Numbered from the stretch's first letter, positions 45,477 through 55,026 are shown. The stretch is DNA of 64,000 nt from Chitinivibrionales bacterium (GCA_028278335.1 JANQEN010000230.1:1-64000), one strand, 5' to 3'. Notes: generated by a model not told the origin, from the letters alone. Numbers and translations: made by a program.

Positions 45477-46781
45477 ATGAAAGCAACGTTTGTGTTGTGC
45501 CTTATATTCTCGCTGAGTATTGCTATCTGCGCAACGGATGAAATTGTTGTTCAAGGTGGATTCATGCATAATGCTTGGGCACAATCAGACTCATCACAGT
45601 TATTGGCGTTAGAGATATTGTCAACTAAAAACACCAGCACCTATAAAAATCCTTGCCAAATAATTTTTTGTGTTGATGCTTCTCGCTATATGGAGGGTTC
45701 GCCAATTAATTTGGTGAAGCATTCGGTAAAATCATCCCTTTCTTATCTTACCAAGGATGATTATGTGGGAGTAATCACATACAATGATCAACCTAGGGTC
45801 GAATTTCCCATTAAAAAGCTGGTAGGAACAGTAACAAAAGATATTGCCCGTTCAATTGACCTTATTCGCTTTAAAAAGGCTCGAAACCTTTCTCTCACCT
45901 TAGATTTAATTGAAGAGCAACTAATGCTTTGTAATACACGAAAAAATACCAGGAAATCGGTCATTCTTGTTACCAATGGAAATCCCCAAGAAGGTGTGTT
46001 GGATAGAGATTCACTTATGCAAAGGATCGTTGCTATTTCGAAACAATACCAAGCTAGTTTTAGTACCATTGGGTATGATAAATATTTTGATGAGGATTTT
46101 CTCATTGCCTGTGCAAAAAATACTGGTGGTACAGCTTTGGTTTTGGATGAATATCATGTCGAATATATTGCTTCGGTTATTCCCAGCATCGTGAGTTGGT
46201 TTAAGGCATCCTTTTATAAGAATATTGCTATAAACATTGATTTACCCAAGGGTGTAACTATTGGTAAGGTCTATGGGGCTGTGCAAGCTGGTCAGTCGAT
46301 TCTTGTAAAAGATATGGGATCCAATGAAATGAAACCGGTTATTGTTGAATTATTCAATCCGCCAGCTCGATCCAAAGATCTGGCTGTGGAAGTACAATAT
46401 ACTAAGCTTAACAATATGCAGAAGCGTTCCCTTCCTGTTTATATTGATTTACGGGTTAATGAAGAAAGTTGTGGCTACAACAAGAAATATGCATCAAATT
46501 TAATTACCTTTTCAATACTTCAGGATGTAACCAAATCATTAACCGAGTTTAAAAAGGGAAAACTTGTTAGGAATGAGTGCGCCAATGAATTGAAAGAAAG
46601 ACTCAAAACCTTAGAGCAAACTAGGATGTCCTTGGATTCGCCCTTCTTTAATCGAAGTATTAAATTTCTTAACAGAATTCAATTTTACATAAAGAATGAA
46701 GCAATTGAAGACGAATACTTGCTCAAATTGATTGATTACATTAAGGTCCAATATTTATCCGCTGTAAGATTATACCATTGA
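45477..46781 (+). CDS. Exported von Willebrand factor type A domain protein
   Basis: About 434 residues from the ATG at 45477, chosen because AAGGA lies 8 nt upstream and a signal peptide starts there (MKATFVLCLIFSLSIAICA). The VWA domain (about 45-235) has the metal-ion site DASRYMEGSPIN, where DxSxM is slightly altered by the inserted Arg-Tyr, and VILVTNGNPQEG. A beta domain and a helical C-terminal part follow. Family members act in protein-protein contact outside the membrane; no partner is evident here. Start region is divergent from dsrC. Confidence 0.78.
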   Translation: MKATFVLCLIFSLSIAICATDEIVVQGGFMHNAWAQSDSSQLLALEILSTKNTSTYKNPCQIIFCVDASRYMEGSPINLVKHSVKSSLSYLTKDDYVGVITYNDQPRVEFPIKKLVGTVTKDIARSIDLIRFKKARNLSLTLDLIEEQLMLCNTRKNTRKSVILVTNGNPQEGVLDRDSLMQRIVAISKQYQASFSTIGYDKYFDEDFLIACAKNTGGTALVLDEYHVEYIASVIPSIVSWFKASFYKNIAINIDLPKGVTIGKVYGAVQAGQSILVKDMGSNEMKPVIVELFNPPARSKDLAVEVQYTKLNNMQKRSLPVYIDLRVNEESCGYNKKYASNLITFSILQDVTKSLTEFKKGKLVRNECANELKERLKTLEQTRMSLDSPFFNRSIKFLNRIQFYIKNEAIEDEYLLKLIDYIKVQYLSAVRLYH

Positions 46782-46905
46782 TCTCATATTATCAAAAAGG
46801 GAAGTCGTGACGCTTTACATCCATTTTTTCAGAGCGTGAACTATTTTAGCTTAGTCAAGCAAACAGTTGAATAACGTGATGAGATATTAATAAAGGAGAA
46901 TAGAA

Positions 46906-47256
46906 ATGGTAATTAAAAGCTTGGAAAATCTTGAAGTGGTAGAGGTTGAAATGGAGGGTGTAAAAAACGCCTTCAGACAAACACCAATCTCCTCCAAGGA
47001 TGGGGCGCCACACTTTGCATTTCGGGTGTTTACTTTAGAACCAGAAGGACACACACCCTATCACACCCACCCCTTTGAGCATGTAAATTATGTTATTGAA
47101 GGTGAAGGGGTAATCGTAAATGAAAAAGGTGAGCAGCAACCGTTTAACAAAGGTGATTTTGCATTGATTCAACCTGAAGAGAAGCATCAATATCGTAATG
47201 TGTCAACTGACGAACCCTTTGTGTTTATCTGTGCTGTACCTACTGATTATGAGTAG
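46906..47256 (+). CDS. Cupin domain protein
   Basis: 116 residues forming one cupin barrel: HTPYHTHPFEHVNYVIEGEG (metal-binding His-His-Glu set) and PEEKHQYRNVS (fourth His). Cytoplasmic, no signal peptide. AAAGGAG lies upstream of the ATG. Function of such single-domain cupins is diverse (sensing, small enzymes) and cannot be set from sequence. Confidence 0.88.
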   Translation: MVIKSLENLEVVEVEMEGVKNAFRQTPISSKDGAPHFAFRVFTLEPEGHTPYHTHPFEHVNYVIEGEGVIVNEKGEQQPFNKGDFALIQPEEKHQYRNVSTDEPFVFICAVPTDYE

Positions 47257-47832
47257 GTAGTTGTCTGGAATAAATATGTGGTTCTGATATGTAAAAAATA
47301 AATTGTTATGCGGGGGAGATCCCGCTCAATCCGCCATAACTGAACTTTTATAACAGCCTATCCACCTGGATCTCTGGTTTCCCCCAGTTTAGCGCTCCAT
47401 GTGTCTACAATGATGACAAGTGAATAAATTTTCTGTTACGGGAACACACTAAGATTTGGCATACTTGGTCTAAATAAAAGTAAAGCAGTTAATCTTTTGC
47501 GCCAAGGATGTGAAAGGTGCGGAGCAGTGTTTTTGCAGAGCAAAAACACCGTAGCGAACGCGAAGCCTGGAGCAGCCTGGTTCGAGGCGAATGCCGAGAA
47601 GGCGCACAAAACTCCCAATAGCATTCCTCACCTTAATATGTAAAAGATACCTACTACATTAGAAATAGCGATAAAAAATTAACTATAGCGTTGTAGTTAT
47701 TCTTATAGCTTTGAGTAATATCTCACCTTTTTTCCACCTCCATGCTATTACCATTGACAAATTAAATCTGATTAGGGTAGAATTAAGAGTAAACCCCTGG
47801 GCAATTTAACATCATTAGGTAGCGAAGGTATT
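47257..47832. other. 576-nt intergenic region with structured, GC-rich segments
   Basis: No supported gene. Two parts stand out: a folded segment just below the cupin gene (about 47308-47342, GTTATGCGG pairing with CCGCCATAAC, inner GCGGG/CCCGC) that may end the cupin transcript although no T-run follows, and a compact GC-rich element at 47496-47611, listed separately. A 62-residue minus-strand frame at 47436-47624 runs through that element but looks like a by-product of its composition. Confidence 0.5.
47496..47611. repeat. Compact GC-rich element with terminal inverted repeats and an internal perfect hairpin
   Basis: The ends TTTTGCGCC (47496-47504) and GGCGCACAAAA (47601-47611) are inverted repeats with one extra base. 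Inside is a perfect 10-bp hairpin with a 3-nt loop, GTGTTTTTGC / GCAAAAACAC (47527-47549), and a direct repeat AGCCTGG separated by AGC (about 47565). GC content is clearly above the flanks. This fits a short non-autonomous dispersed repeat or a structured RNA. There is no second copy in the window. Confidence 0.45.
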
Positions 47833-49680
47833 TTGAGCAAATCCCCACCCCCACAAGAACAGACAACCCCGGAGGGTAACTATTCACCTCTGGTGTTAAT
47901 TTTTTCAAACAGACCACGCATCCGGGATATTTTTGCAGTGGGGCTTTTGCAATGCCAATATAGGATAACTCAGGCGACCAACTCAAATGTGGCTTGTCTC
48001 AAGGCAAGTCAATTTGTTCCTGATATCATTATTGCAGATATCACGGCAAACAACACCAAAGACATTTTAATGCTCAATAGACTCCGTCATTCCGAGCGAA
48101 CCAGAAATACACCACTCCTTGCAATCGTCCCCAATACCATCAAGGAGAAGCTGGAAAAAGCTCTTAATGAACGAAGCAGTATTAGCAATAATTCCGAGTA
48201 CCTCCAGTTTCACCTCATAGAATATCCCTTTAATTTTGCAGACCTGCTAAAAAAAGTTGAGGTGATTTTACAGAAATATGGTAAGCTACCACCAAAAAAA
48301 CAGCGACGAAACGATGAAGAGGAGCAAGCCAACTTTGCCTTGGAGAAGAAGCTATTTGATCCCAATATCTCCAAGGAGACTAAGCTTCGAGAGGTCACTG
48401 AGGCACTGCATAAGCAATGGGTCTTTCCATACACTGTTATAAAGGCACTGGATATAATTGGCAATGAGTCAAGCTGCTGCAACGAACTTGCCAAATGTAT
48501 ACAGTCTGATCCCTCTGCTTCAGCTGCAATATTGAAGGTGTCTAATACCGTACACTATGCAAAGAGACGACAAAGGATAACGGATATTAAAGAGGCTGTG
48601 GTGCGATTAGGTTTTAAGCAGACCAGAAACCTCTTGGCCTGTTTAGCCTTGATTGATATGTCTTCGGAGACCTATGGTGAATCAGGGTTTACCCGTTTTG
48701 AATTCTGGCTTCATTCTCTAACAGTTGCGATAATTGCGGCAAAACTCTGTGAGGATAGTGGTTTTAGGCGTCCAGAATTGGGATTCGTTGCCGGACTGCT
48801 CCATGACCTGGGAAAGATACCACTGGATAACAATTTTAAGAATGTTTTTCCTCAATTGTTAGAGGAGACAACCTCTGGTATTGATATGTTTTTTAGGACC
48901 GAAAAGAATCTCATGGGTTTTTCCCATGCTGATCTTGGTCATTACTTGGCACAAATCTGGAATTTCCCGCAATCCATATCTGATGCGATCTTGAATCATC
49001 ATAAACCGCTCAAAATTATGGAAACTACTCCAGCCTTAGACCGCATATTGCAAGAATCTGTTTTTGTGGCCAATCAGGTTGCTAAAGCAATGACCTTGGG
49101 GCATAGTTGTGATGAGATTGTTCGAGAAATTCCCGTTGAAATGCTTAAGGATTTGCAAATACCCAAAGGTATTTCTGAGCAATTTATGGCATCAGTCATT
49201 AGTATATTAAATCAATTGGCCAAGTACCTCAATATACGGATGAAACCACTGACCCTGTCACAATCCTCTGGGCCGGTAACAGATGGTGAGGTGGTGTTTG
49301 TCCATGGCAATCACTCTGAATTTCATCCAATCGTGCTGGCGCTGAGAAATAGTGGCTACGTTGTACATGTTGTCAAGCATATGCCTATTGATTTTGAAGA
49401 TAATATTCGAGTGGCCATCTCCATGCCCGAGGTTGAGACTCCCCTTGACATTATGCTCTACGAGGATGACCAGCCGAAGCGCGAAGAATCCAATGTGCTA
49501 AAGCTCTATATTGTTGATATTGATCCTGAAAAGGCACCAACGAAAAATTTTGTTGATAGCAATATGATGTTTTTAAATCAGGATCACCTGGATATGCGCT
49601 TTGTTCTTCATATATTAGACAAGTTTTTTGGTGAGGTTAATATTCCCGATAGACCTCCTGAGGAGCCTGAAAAAGAGTAA
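47833..49680 (+). CDS. HDOD domain protein with N-terminal receiver-like domain
   Basis: 615 residues from a TTG start with GAAGG upstream. N-terminal part (about 18-150; LVLIFSNRPRIRDIF, VPDIIIADIT) resembles a response-regulator receiver with a conserved Asp. The HDOD domain (about 195-400) shows IQSDPSASAAILKVSN, LLHDLGKIPLD and LNHHKPLK; the HD pair is kept. A C-terminal part of about 160 residues (VFVHGNHSEFHPIVLALRNSGY) looks like a second degenerate receiver-like unit. HDOD proteins act in signalling, often with cyclic-di-GMP or stress control, usually without proven hydrolase activity. Confidence 0.82.
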   Translation: MSKSPPPQEQTTPEGNYSPLVLIFSNRPRIRDIFAVGLLQCQYRITQATNSNVACLKASQFVPDIIIADITANNTKDILMLNRLRHSERTRNTPLLAIVPNTIKEKLEKALNERSSISNNSEYLQFHLIEYPFNFADLLKKVEVILQKYGKLPPKKQRRNDEEEQANFALEKKLFDPNISKETKLREVTEALHKQWVFPYTVIKALDIIGNESSCCNELAKCIQSDPSASAAILKVSNTVHYAKRRQRITDIKEAVVRLGFKQTRNLLACLALIDMSSETYGESGFTRFEFWLHSLTVAIIAAKLCEDSGFRRPELGFVAGLLHDLGKIPLDNNFKNVFPQLLEETTSGIDMFFRTEKNLMGFSHADLGHYLAQIWNFPQSISDAILNHHKPLKIMETTPALDRILQESVFVANQVAKAMTLGHSCDEIVREIPVEMLKDLQIPKGISEQFMASVISILNQLAKYLNIRMKPLTLSQSSGPVTDGEVVFVHGNHSEFHPIVLALRNSGYVVHVVKHMPIDFEDNIRVAISMPEVETPLDIMLYEDDQPKREESNVLKLYIVDIDPEKAPTKNFVDSNMMFLNQDHLDMRFVLHILDKFFGEVNIPDRPPEEPEKE

Positions 49681-50014
49681 ATCATCTTTTTTTAAATAGC
49701 TTCATATCTGTATGGAATTATTTCGGCATTAATTTATACTGTTTCTTAAGAGTTTTGTCCCATGATTTTTGACAAAACTCTTATAGAAACAGTTATGCCG
49801 CAACACAACATAGGACATAATTATTGAGAAGCGGTATAAAAATTGAAATCATTTGGGTCCATATCACTCTTTTGCTTCTATAATTCTCCAAGAAATATTT
49901 GATAATGCTATGTTATTATTATAAAATTTTGATTATTTTATCTACTTCGGTATAGGCAAAACATCAGAGAAGTTTGGAACATGACCGAAAACACTGTTAT
50001 ACAAAGGAAATAAT
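49681..50014. other. Intergenic region with a long inverted repeat
   Basis: 334 nt between the HDOD gene and hydF, AT-rich, no gene seen. It contains the inverted repeat at 49741-49790, listed separately. No convincing sigma-70 promoter for hydF was found. Confidence 0.5.
49741..49790. repeat. 19-bp near-perfect inverted repeat
   Basis: GTTTCTTAAGAGTTTTGTC (49741-49759) and GACAAAACTCTTATAGAAAC (49771-49790) pair over 19 bp with one bulged base and an 11-nt loop. No T-run follows on either strand, so it is not a standard terminator; it may be a protein-binding site, a processing hairpin or a small mobile repeat. Confidence 0.55.
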
Positions 50015-51298
50015 ATGGCTATCTTAGTTGAACGAGATAATATTGGTCTCTTTGGGAAGATGAACTCCGGTAAAAGTAGTGTTATGAATCTTTTAACACA
50101 GCAGGAGACCTCTATTGTCGATAAAACTCCCGGTACCACAGCTGATACAAAAGTTGCCTTGATTGAATTTCATGGTATTGGGCCGATAAAACTTTTTGAT
50201 ACAGCCGGTTTGGATGAAAGTGATGTCTTAGGAGAAAAAAAGAGAAAGAAGGTCTTTAATAATCTCAAAGAGTGTGATTTAGTTATTGTAATTATTGACC
50301 CAGAAACAGAGGACTTTACAACAGAACAGGAGATTATCACAGAAGCTCGTGATCTTGACAAACAGCTATTGATTATTTACAATCTATTTTCAAAGAAGGG
50401 AAAGGATTGTGTTGCCAAGGTTGAGCAAAAAATACCTCTTGTCAGATTTTATAAAACTATTGAGATTAGCGCCAATGATCAAACCTTCAGAGATTCTCTT
50501 ATTTCTTTTGTCATTGAAAACTTCCAATCAAAAAATAGCCAGATCGAATTACTCCCTTTTCTTGTAAAAAATGAGTATTACATACTTATTATTCCCATGG
50601 ATGAAGAGACTCCTCCAGGACGATACCTCCGTCCTCAGGCAATGGTAGAAGAGTATATTACCCGCCATTGGGCCTATCCTATCTCCTTTAGGCTTGATCT
50701 TGGGAAAGCGCGTAGCAAGAATCCAGCAATACACGAAGAAGAGTATGCTCGGTATTTGTCTTTTGTAAATAATTTCAAACATCCACCAAAGGCAATGGTC
50801 ACTGATTCGCAGGCCATGGATATCATGTCCCAGTGGTGTCCAAAAGAGGTGTTACTAACGACCTTCTCCATTGTCATGATTAATTATATCAGTAAAGGTA
50901 AACTACAATCCTTTGTGGAGGGGGTAAAAGCATTATCGAATCTAAAAGAAGGGGACCGAGTATTAATAGCAGAGGCCTGCAACCACTCCCGTATTGGAGA
51001 GGATATTGGTACTGTTCAAATTCCCAATTATATCAATGAAAAATTTCCCGGAGTAGTCATTGAACACAATTTTGGAAGAGAATTCGAGAATAATGAGGAT
51101 CTTAAAAAATATAAGCTGATTATTCACTGTGGTGGTTGTATGATCAGTGCGCAGAAGCTTGCTGCACGCTTAAGAGACCTGGATTCTCTATCTGTTCCCT
51201 ATACTAATTACGGGGTTTTTCTATCCTTTATTCAAGGTACTGATTCATTACAAAAAGTGCTAGAGCCTTGGGGACTCAAAGAGGTGTTGAATACCTAA
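50015..51298 (+). CDS. hydF: [FeFe]-hydrogenase H-cluster maturation GTPase HydF
   Basis: 427 residues. N-terminal GTPase domain with P-loop GKMNSGKSS (about 14-22), PGTTAD switch and DTAGLDE. The C-terminal cluster-binding domain has CNHSRIGEDIGTVQIP near 319 and HCGGCM near 370, the Cys-x-His...His-Cys-x-x-Cys arrangement that holds the 4Fe-4S cluster on which the 2Fe precursor is assembled. HydF works with HydE and HydG, which are not in the window, so hydrogenase genes must lie elsewhere. It implies fermentative or hydrogen-based anaerobic metabolism. Confidence 0.95.
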   Translation: MAILVERDNIGLFGKMNSGKSSVMNLLTQQETSIVDKTPGTTADTKVALIEFHGIGPIKLFDTAGLDESDVLGEKKRKKVFNNLKECDLVIVIIDPETEDFTTEQEIITEARDLDKQLLIIYNLFSKKGKDCVAKVEQKIPLVRFYKTIEISANDQTFRDSLISFVIENFQSKNSQIELLPFLVKNEYYILIIPMDEETPPGRYLRPQAMVEEYITRHWAYPISFRLDLGKARSKNPAIHEEEYARYLSFVNNFKHPPKAMVTDSQAMDIMSQWCPKEVLLTTFSIVMINYISKGKLQSFVEGVKALSNLKEGDRVLIAEACNHSRIGEDIGTVQIPNYINEKFPGVVIEHNFGREFENNEDLKKYKLIIHCGGCMISAQKLAARLRDLDSLSVPYTNYGVFLSFIQGTDSLQKVLEPWGLKEVLNT

Positions 51299-51311
51299 AG
51301 AGATATCCAGA

Positions 51312-54011
51312 CTATTTTGGTGTTGGTCCAAAAACGATAATTTCACCGGATGCTGTACCTATCCACGTGTTTTTATCTTTATCAATACCGAGTGCGGTAA
51401 TGGATTTGTTGTGAATGTGCTCAAATCGTTTTCCAACATAATCGATCCACAGGGTGCCATCAAACCTTGTAAGGCCACCTAACGTACCACACCAGTAATT
51501 ATCCTGATCGTCATGAGCAAGAGCAGTCACCTTATGTGCAAGCACTGGTGAATCAGTTGAATCATAAATTGAGCCAATTCCACCACCAAGACACACACTA
51601 TTATCACCCCTATGATTCAGACCAAAGGAAAACTTGTCATTTCGGTCAGTTATAAATGCATGCTGTGTGTCCATTTGCGATTCTCCAAGTTCCATTCCCG
51701 GTGTATACCAGGATGAACCATTATATCCTGCAACTTTATATCCATGAGAATAGAGCAAATCACCATCTGTTTGTATATCAAGATTGTTGATGGTATCACT
51801 AGCCAAATCTGAAGTGATTGAAGTTGTAAAGACATTTTCCACTGTTAAGGAGCCACGAAGCATTTTTGCTATTCCTGTTCCATAGGAGGTGAACCATTTA
51901 GTGCCCTCGCTATCAACCACGATATCGATTACATTATTCAATTGGGTTGTGTTGTGACTCAGATTAGCAAATTGTGTCCAATCGCCATTGTCAAATTCAG
52001 CTACGCCAATTACATTGGCCACATACATCTTTCCATCCTGGCCCAGAGTAATCTCTTTAATCTGATCCGATCTCAACCCAGAATTAGTTTTAGTGTAGGT
52101 TTGCCAGTTTTTGCCATCAAAGGATAATACACCATGCTCTGCCGTACCAATCCATGCAACACCGTTTTGATCAAAGATTATACCTGAAATAGAATCATTG
52201 GGAAGCAATGAATTATGTATAGAAAAATGTGCCCAAAACATATCAGCATTTATCTCGGTTGTATCATTGGTGATTATGGCAAATGTATCGGCTATTATTC
52301 TTGGGGAAGCACCATCATTGGAAACATCATATAAAAGTGAGGTGTGCGTCCCTTCAATTACATTTTTTATTGTAAGGAGAAACTCATTATTCCCCAAGTC
52401 AATGGCTGATGAGAGCATGGAAAGTCCCGTAGTTCCCTTAAAAAAAAGTGCTCCATTGGAACGATCCAGTTCTTTTGGAATAAAAACTTTCAGCACCCCA
52501 GTTTCTTTAAGATACATGTTCGGTATTTTGTGGACAACATCACCATTGACCACTGCTTCTGGCAGGAAAGCCTTGGTTTTATTTTGCCTATTAAATGCTT
52601 CAATAGAGTAGGTCCCCACCGGTGTATTATCAAAGCGAAAAAGTCCATTACTCTCAGTTGTGTCAATATATGTTTGGTCAAGAGGTCCATCGACCAATGG
52701 ATTATATCCTGAAGGGATTAGTAACACTTCACAATTCTCAGCAGGGAAGCTATTATGGTCCAATAGTAACCCCTGGACTCTACGTTTTATAATATCAGTT
52801 AGTTTGATGATAATGGTTACATCTGCATTAACATTAATATTTATATCTATATAAATTGATCGTGATGGATTTTTAGTATTTGCATAATAGAGTGACAACT
52901 TGTTGGTTGCTGGCAAGGTGTTAAAAATTGCAGAGTATGCATTTATTCCTTCTGATTGCGCATTAGATAAGTCTAAATAACAATCGGTTCCAGCCATATA
53001 AAAGTAGCCATTTGTTACATCAAAGGTGTCTGCAAAGATAATTTTTAAGGTGCCGGTATTTTTAATATCCGCATTTAATTTTAAATTGGAAGTGTCATTT
53101 ACAGTAAATTGATGATCCAAGGAACGTTTACCTGTAGATACATCATGGATCATGAGGTTGTATTCCCCTTTAGTAATGTTTTTAATTTCATAGGCACCCA
53201 TTGAGTCTGTTGTATCTGAAAAACATTCCGGTAATGTACCATCTTTTCTTATATCATAGTCCTTTGGATAGGCACTAACCAGAACATTATTAGCTGGTGC
53301 GCCATTGTCTTTATGTTGAACAATGCCAGAAATTTTGTTTTCCATTGGAGGAGTGATATCAATGATCGTTGTGTCATTTGAGAGTATATGGACTGAGTCA
53401 GCATAGGTCGCTCCATGCCCGGGGTTGTTGATTATATCATAGTTTAAGGATGGCAGGGTGCCAGAAGGTAATGAATCTAATTGCAAAGCAACAACACTGT
53501 CATTAATGGGTGTTATATTGTTTTCAAGATATTTGAAGAGTAGGGTACCCTCAACATAGATATAGGCTGCAGTTGTTGTCACGGTATCTGGTATAAGGAG
53601 CTGTAGGTGACCAACTTTAACAACAGAGCTTGCTGGCACATGGGTGGTATCATTTTTTACAGCAATTTTTTCTACAAAGCATTTTTCTGCTGCGCTTAAA
53701 CTTGTTGCGAGAATATTGTACATACCAGAATCATTTGGGTTGACCTCAAAGCAATATGATCCAGAATTATTGGTCGTATCAAATAAGACAGTACTAAGAG
53801 TTGTATCCAGCACAGGATTGTACAACGAAGGAATTAAACTGACTTGAACATTCGGTTTAGGGTTTCCATTGGAGTCGGTAATTGTGCCCACCACAACAGC
53901 AATAACCTCAGAGGAACTTCCCCCGTTGGAAGAAATAGGATTGGTTGTACAACTTAGGCACCCCAGGACTATTAAAGCGATTAAATATACAAGTAATTTT
54001 TTCGTCATCAT
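51312..54011 (-). CDS. Large lipoprotein with three regulatory-like beta domains and a beta-propeller
   Basis: 899 residues. Lipobox LSCT (Cys21) after a short hydrophobic stretch. Three repeats of the carboxypeptidase-regulatory-like type follow: VSLIPSLYNPVLDTTLS near 55, VLVSAYPKDYDIRKDGTLP near 245 and VLLIPSGYNPLVDGPLDQ near 435, each with a DTT...G.Y/F.F second part. From about 610 to the end there is a propeller (VAWIGTAEHGVLSFDG, MYVANVIGVAEFDNG, KWFTSYGTGIAKM, YWCGTLGGLTRFDG, TWIGTASGEIIVFG). It is a longer paralogue of the lipoprotein at 28830. A decayed TIGR02147 gene lies 6 nt upstream, as the intact regulator lies upstream of the other copy. Confidence 0.82.
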   Translation of the reverse strand: MMTKKLLVYLIALIVLGCLSCTTNPISSNGGSSSEVIAVVVGTITDSNGNPKPNVQVSLIPSLYNPVLDTTLSTVLFDTTNNSGSYCFEVNPNDSGMYNILATSLSAAEKCFVEKIAVKNDTTHVPASSVVKVGHLQLLIPDTVTTTAAYIYVEGTLLFKYLENNITPINDSVVALQLDSLPSGTLPSLNYDIINNPGHGATYADSVHILSNDTTIIDITPPMENKISGIVQHKDNGAPANNVLVSAYPKDYDIRKDGTLPECFSDTTDSMGAYEIKNITKGEYNLMIHDVSTGKRSLDHQFTVNDTSNLKLNADIKNTGTLKIIFADTFDVTNGYFYMAGTDCYLDLSNAQSEGINAYSAIFNTLPATNKLSLYYANTKNPSRSIYIDININVNADVTIIIKLTDIIKRRVQGLLLDHNSFPAENCEVLLIPSGYNPLVDGPLDQTYIDTTESNGLFRFDNTPVGTYSIEAFNRQNKTKAFLPEAVVNGDVVHKIPNMYLKETGVLKVFIPKELDRSNGALFFKGTTGLSMLSSAIDLGNNEFLLTIKNVIEGTHTSLLYDVSNDGASPRIIADTFAIITNDTTEINADMFWAHFSIHNSLLPNDSISGIIFDQNGVAWIGTAEHGVLSFDGKNWQTYTKTNSGLRSDQIKEITLGQDGKMYVANVIGVAEFDNGDWTQFANLSHNTTQLNNVIDIVVDSEGTKWFTSYGTGIAKMLRGSLTVENVFTTSITSDLASDTINNLDIQTDGDLLYSHGYKVAGYNGSSWYTPGMELGESQMDTQHAFITDRNDKFSFGLNHRGDNSVCLGGGIGSIYDSTDSPVLAHKVTALAHDDQDNYWCGTLGGLTRFDGTLWIDYVGKRFEHIHNKSITALGIDKDKNTWIGTASGEIIVFGPTPK

Positions 54012-54017
54012 AAAATA

Positions 54018-54392
54018 CTATTCACTTTTAACTATATCGGTTAATGGGAAGAGTTGGAAGTTGACCTGGCACACAGGGTCAAACTCAGTGTCTTTATTAA
54101 CAAATTCAATGAGTTGCGAGCAAAATCGATCCACTCGCTTTTTGAGTTTTTCTTAGTCTTTTTGTGATACACTGAGAGTTAATGCTGAGAAGTTGCGATT
54201 TTCTCTATTTATATTATACAGGGCATCTTTAGAAATATCAATGGTATTTAGGACAAAGTTGTGTATAATCACCGATTCAGAGTTAAATACTGTGATTATA
54301 TGTTTTGACGTGAGTTCGAAGAGGCCACTCTTTTTTTCTTCAAAATGCCCTATTATGTGGAGTACAATAACTGTTCTTTCCACCGAAACCAT
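54018..54392 (-). pseudogene. Decayed TIGR02147 family regulator
   Basis: Read on the minus strand from 54392, the translation aligns with the C-terminal half of the intact regulator at 30416 without gaps over more than 70 residues. Shared points are a K-x-G-x4-T-x3-I-x-T segment, NREN RN-FSALTLSVS against NRDISSLTLSVS, and after an in-frame TAA at 54153-54155 the frame continues with KLKKRVDRF and DPVCQVNFQLFP, matching ERVCLVGFQLIP, down to a TAG at 54018. The N-terminal DNA-binding half is not recognisable upstream. So the gene has lost its start, half its length and gained an internal stop, while the lipoprotein gene after it stays open. Confidence 0.8.
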
Positions 54393-54528
54393 CCTTATTG
54401 AGAATGGTGTCTTTCAACAATTCAAATTGCTATAGTTTATACCTTTTGAAAGTGTTATAAGAAAAGTGTGGTATGGGTTTATTTGGAAATGAATCTAATT
54501 ACTTGATGAAAATTGAGAATGCCTTGTG

Positions 54529-54693
54529 TTACCGCACGGTGTGAGTGCTTCCGTCAATGGTATTAAACCAAAAGATGAGTTCATTTTCATAATGAGTAAA
54601 ACAATCTCTCAAATGTTCAAAGCGGCCGCAAGGGTAAATGTCACCAAATTTCTGGACTGCTTTTTTAATCAATTGCTTCTTTTCTATACTCAT
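54529..54693 (-). CDS. Small conserved-looking protein (54 residues)
   Basis: Translation runs from the ATG at 54693, which has GGAGG 6 nt upstream, to a TAA at 54529. It begins MSIEKKQLIKKAVQKFG, continues IYPCGRFEHLRDCFTHYEN and ends LIFWFNTIDGSTHTVR. The good ribosome binding site, balanced composition and the aromatic LIFWFNT core make it look like a real small cytoplasmic protein, similar in style to short hypothetical proteins of spirochaetes and Fibrobacterota. Function unknown. Confidence 0.6.
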   Translation of the reverse strand: MSIEKKQLIKKAVQKFGDIYPCGRFEHLRDCFTHYENELIFWFNTIDGSTHTVR

Positions 54694-55026
54694 TGCATCC
54701 TCCACAGAGAAATTCGATGATTGTCTTTGTGTCTATACTGAATAATGTAACACAAAAAAGTGGCTTTGTCAACAAAAATGTTTAGTTAATATAAAATAAA
54801 TAATTTATAAAATAAATTAAAAATGAATTATATCAATGAGTTATATAGTAAATATGTTTAGTAAATAAAATAATATAAAGTGCTTCGACCTATTCTATTG
54901 TATATGTGCTTTTAAAAGAAGTTGGTTATAGTAAAATTTGGATGCAATAAATGAAGATTAAAAATGTTATTGTGAAAAGAGAGGGATAGATATGTTGGAC
55001 AGAATCAGGGATATGCTGAATTATAA
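54694..55026. other. AT-rich intergenic region, no gene recognised
   Basis: 333 nt, extremely AT-rich (especially 54760-54960). A 27-codon plus-strand frame at 54992 runs into the end of the convergent gene and is not supported. Probably holds the promoter of the small minus-strand protein; no clear consensus picked. Confidence 0.5.

Noticed and set aside
47565-47610. Possible tRNA because of a GGTTCGA-like T-loop
   Set aside because: No acceptor stem, anticodon arm or CCA-proximal pairing could be built around it.
47436-47624. 62-residue minus-strand open frame
   Set aside because: It runs through the GC-rich repeat element, has no ribosome binding site and its composition follows the hairpin sequence, so it is more likely a by-product of the element.
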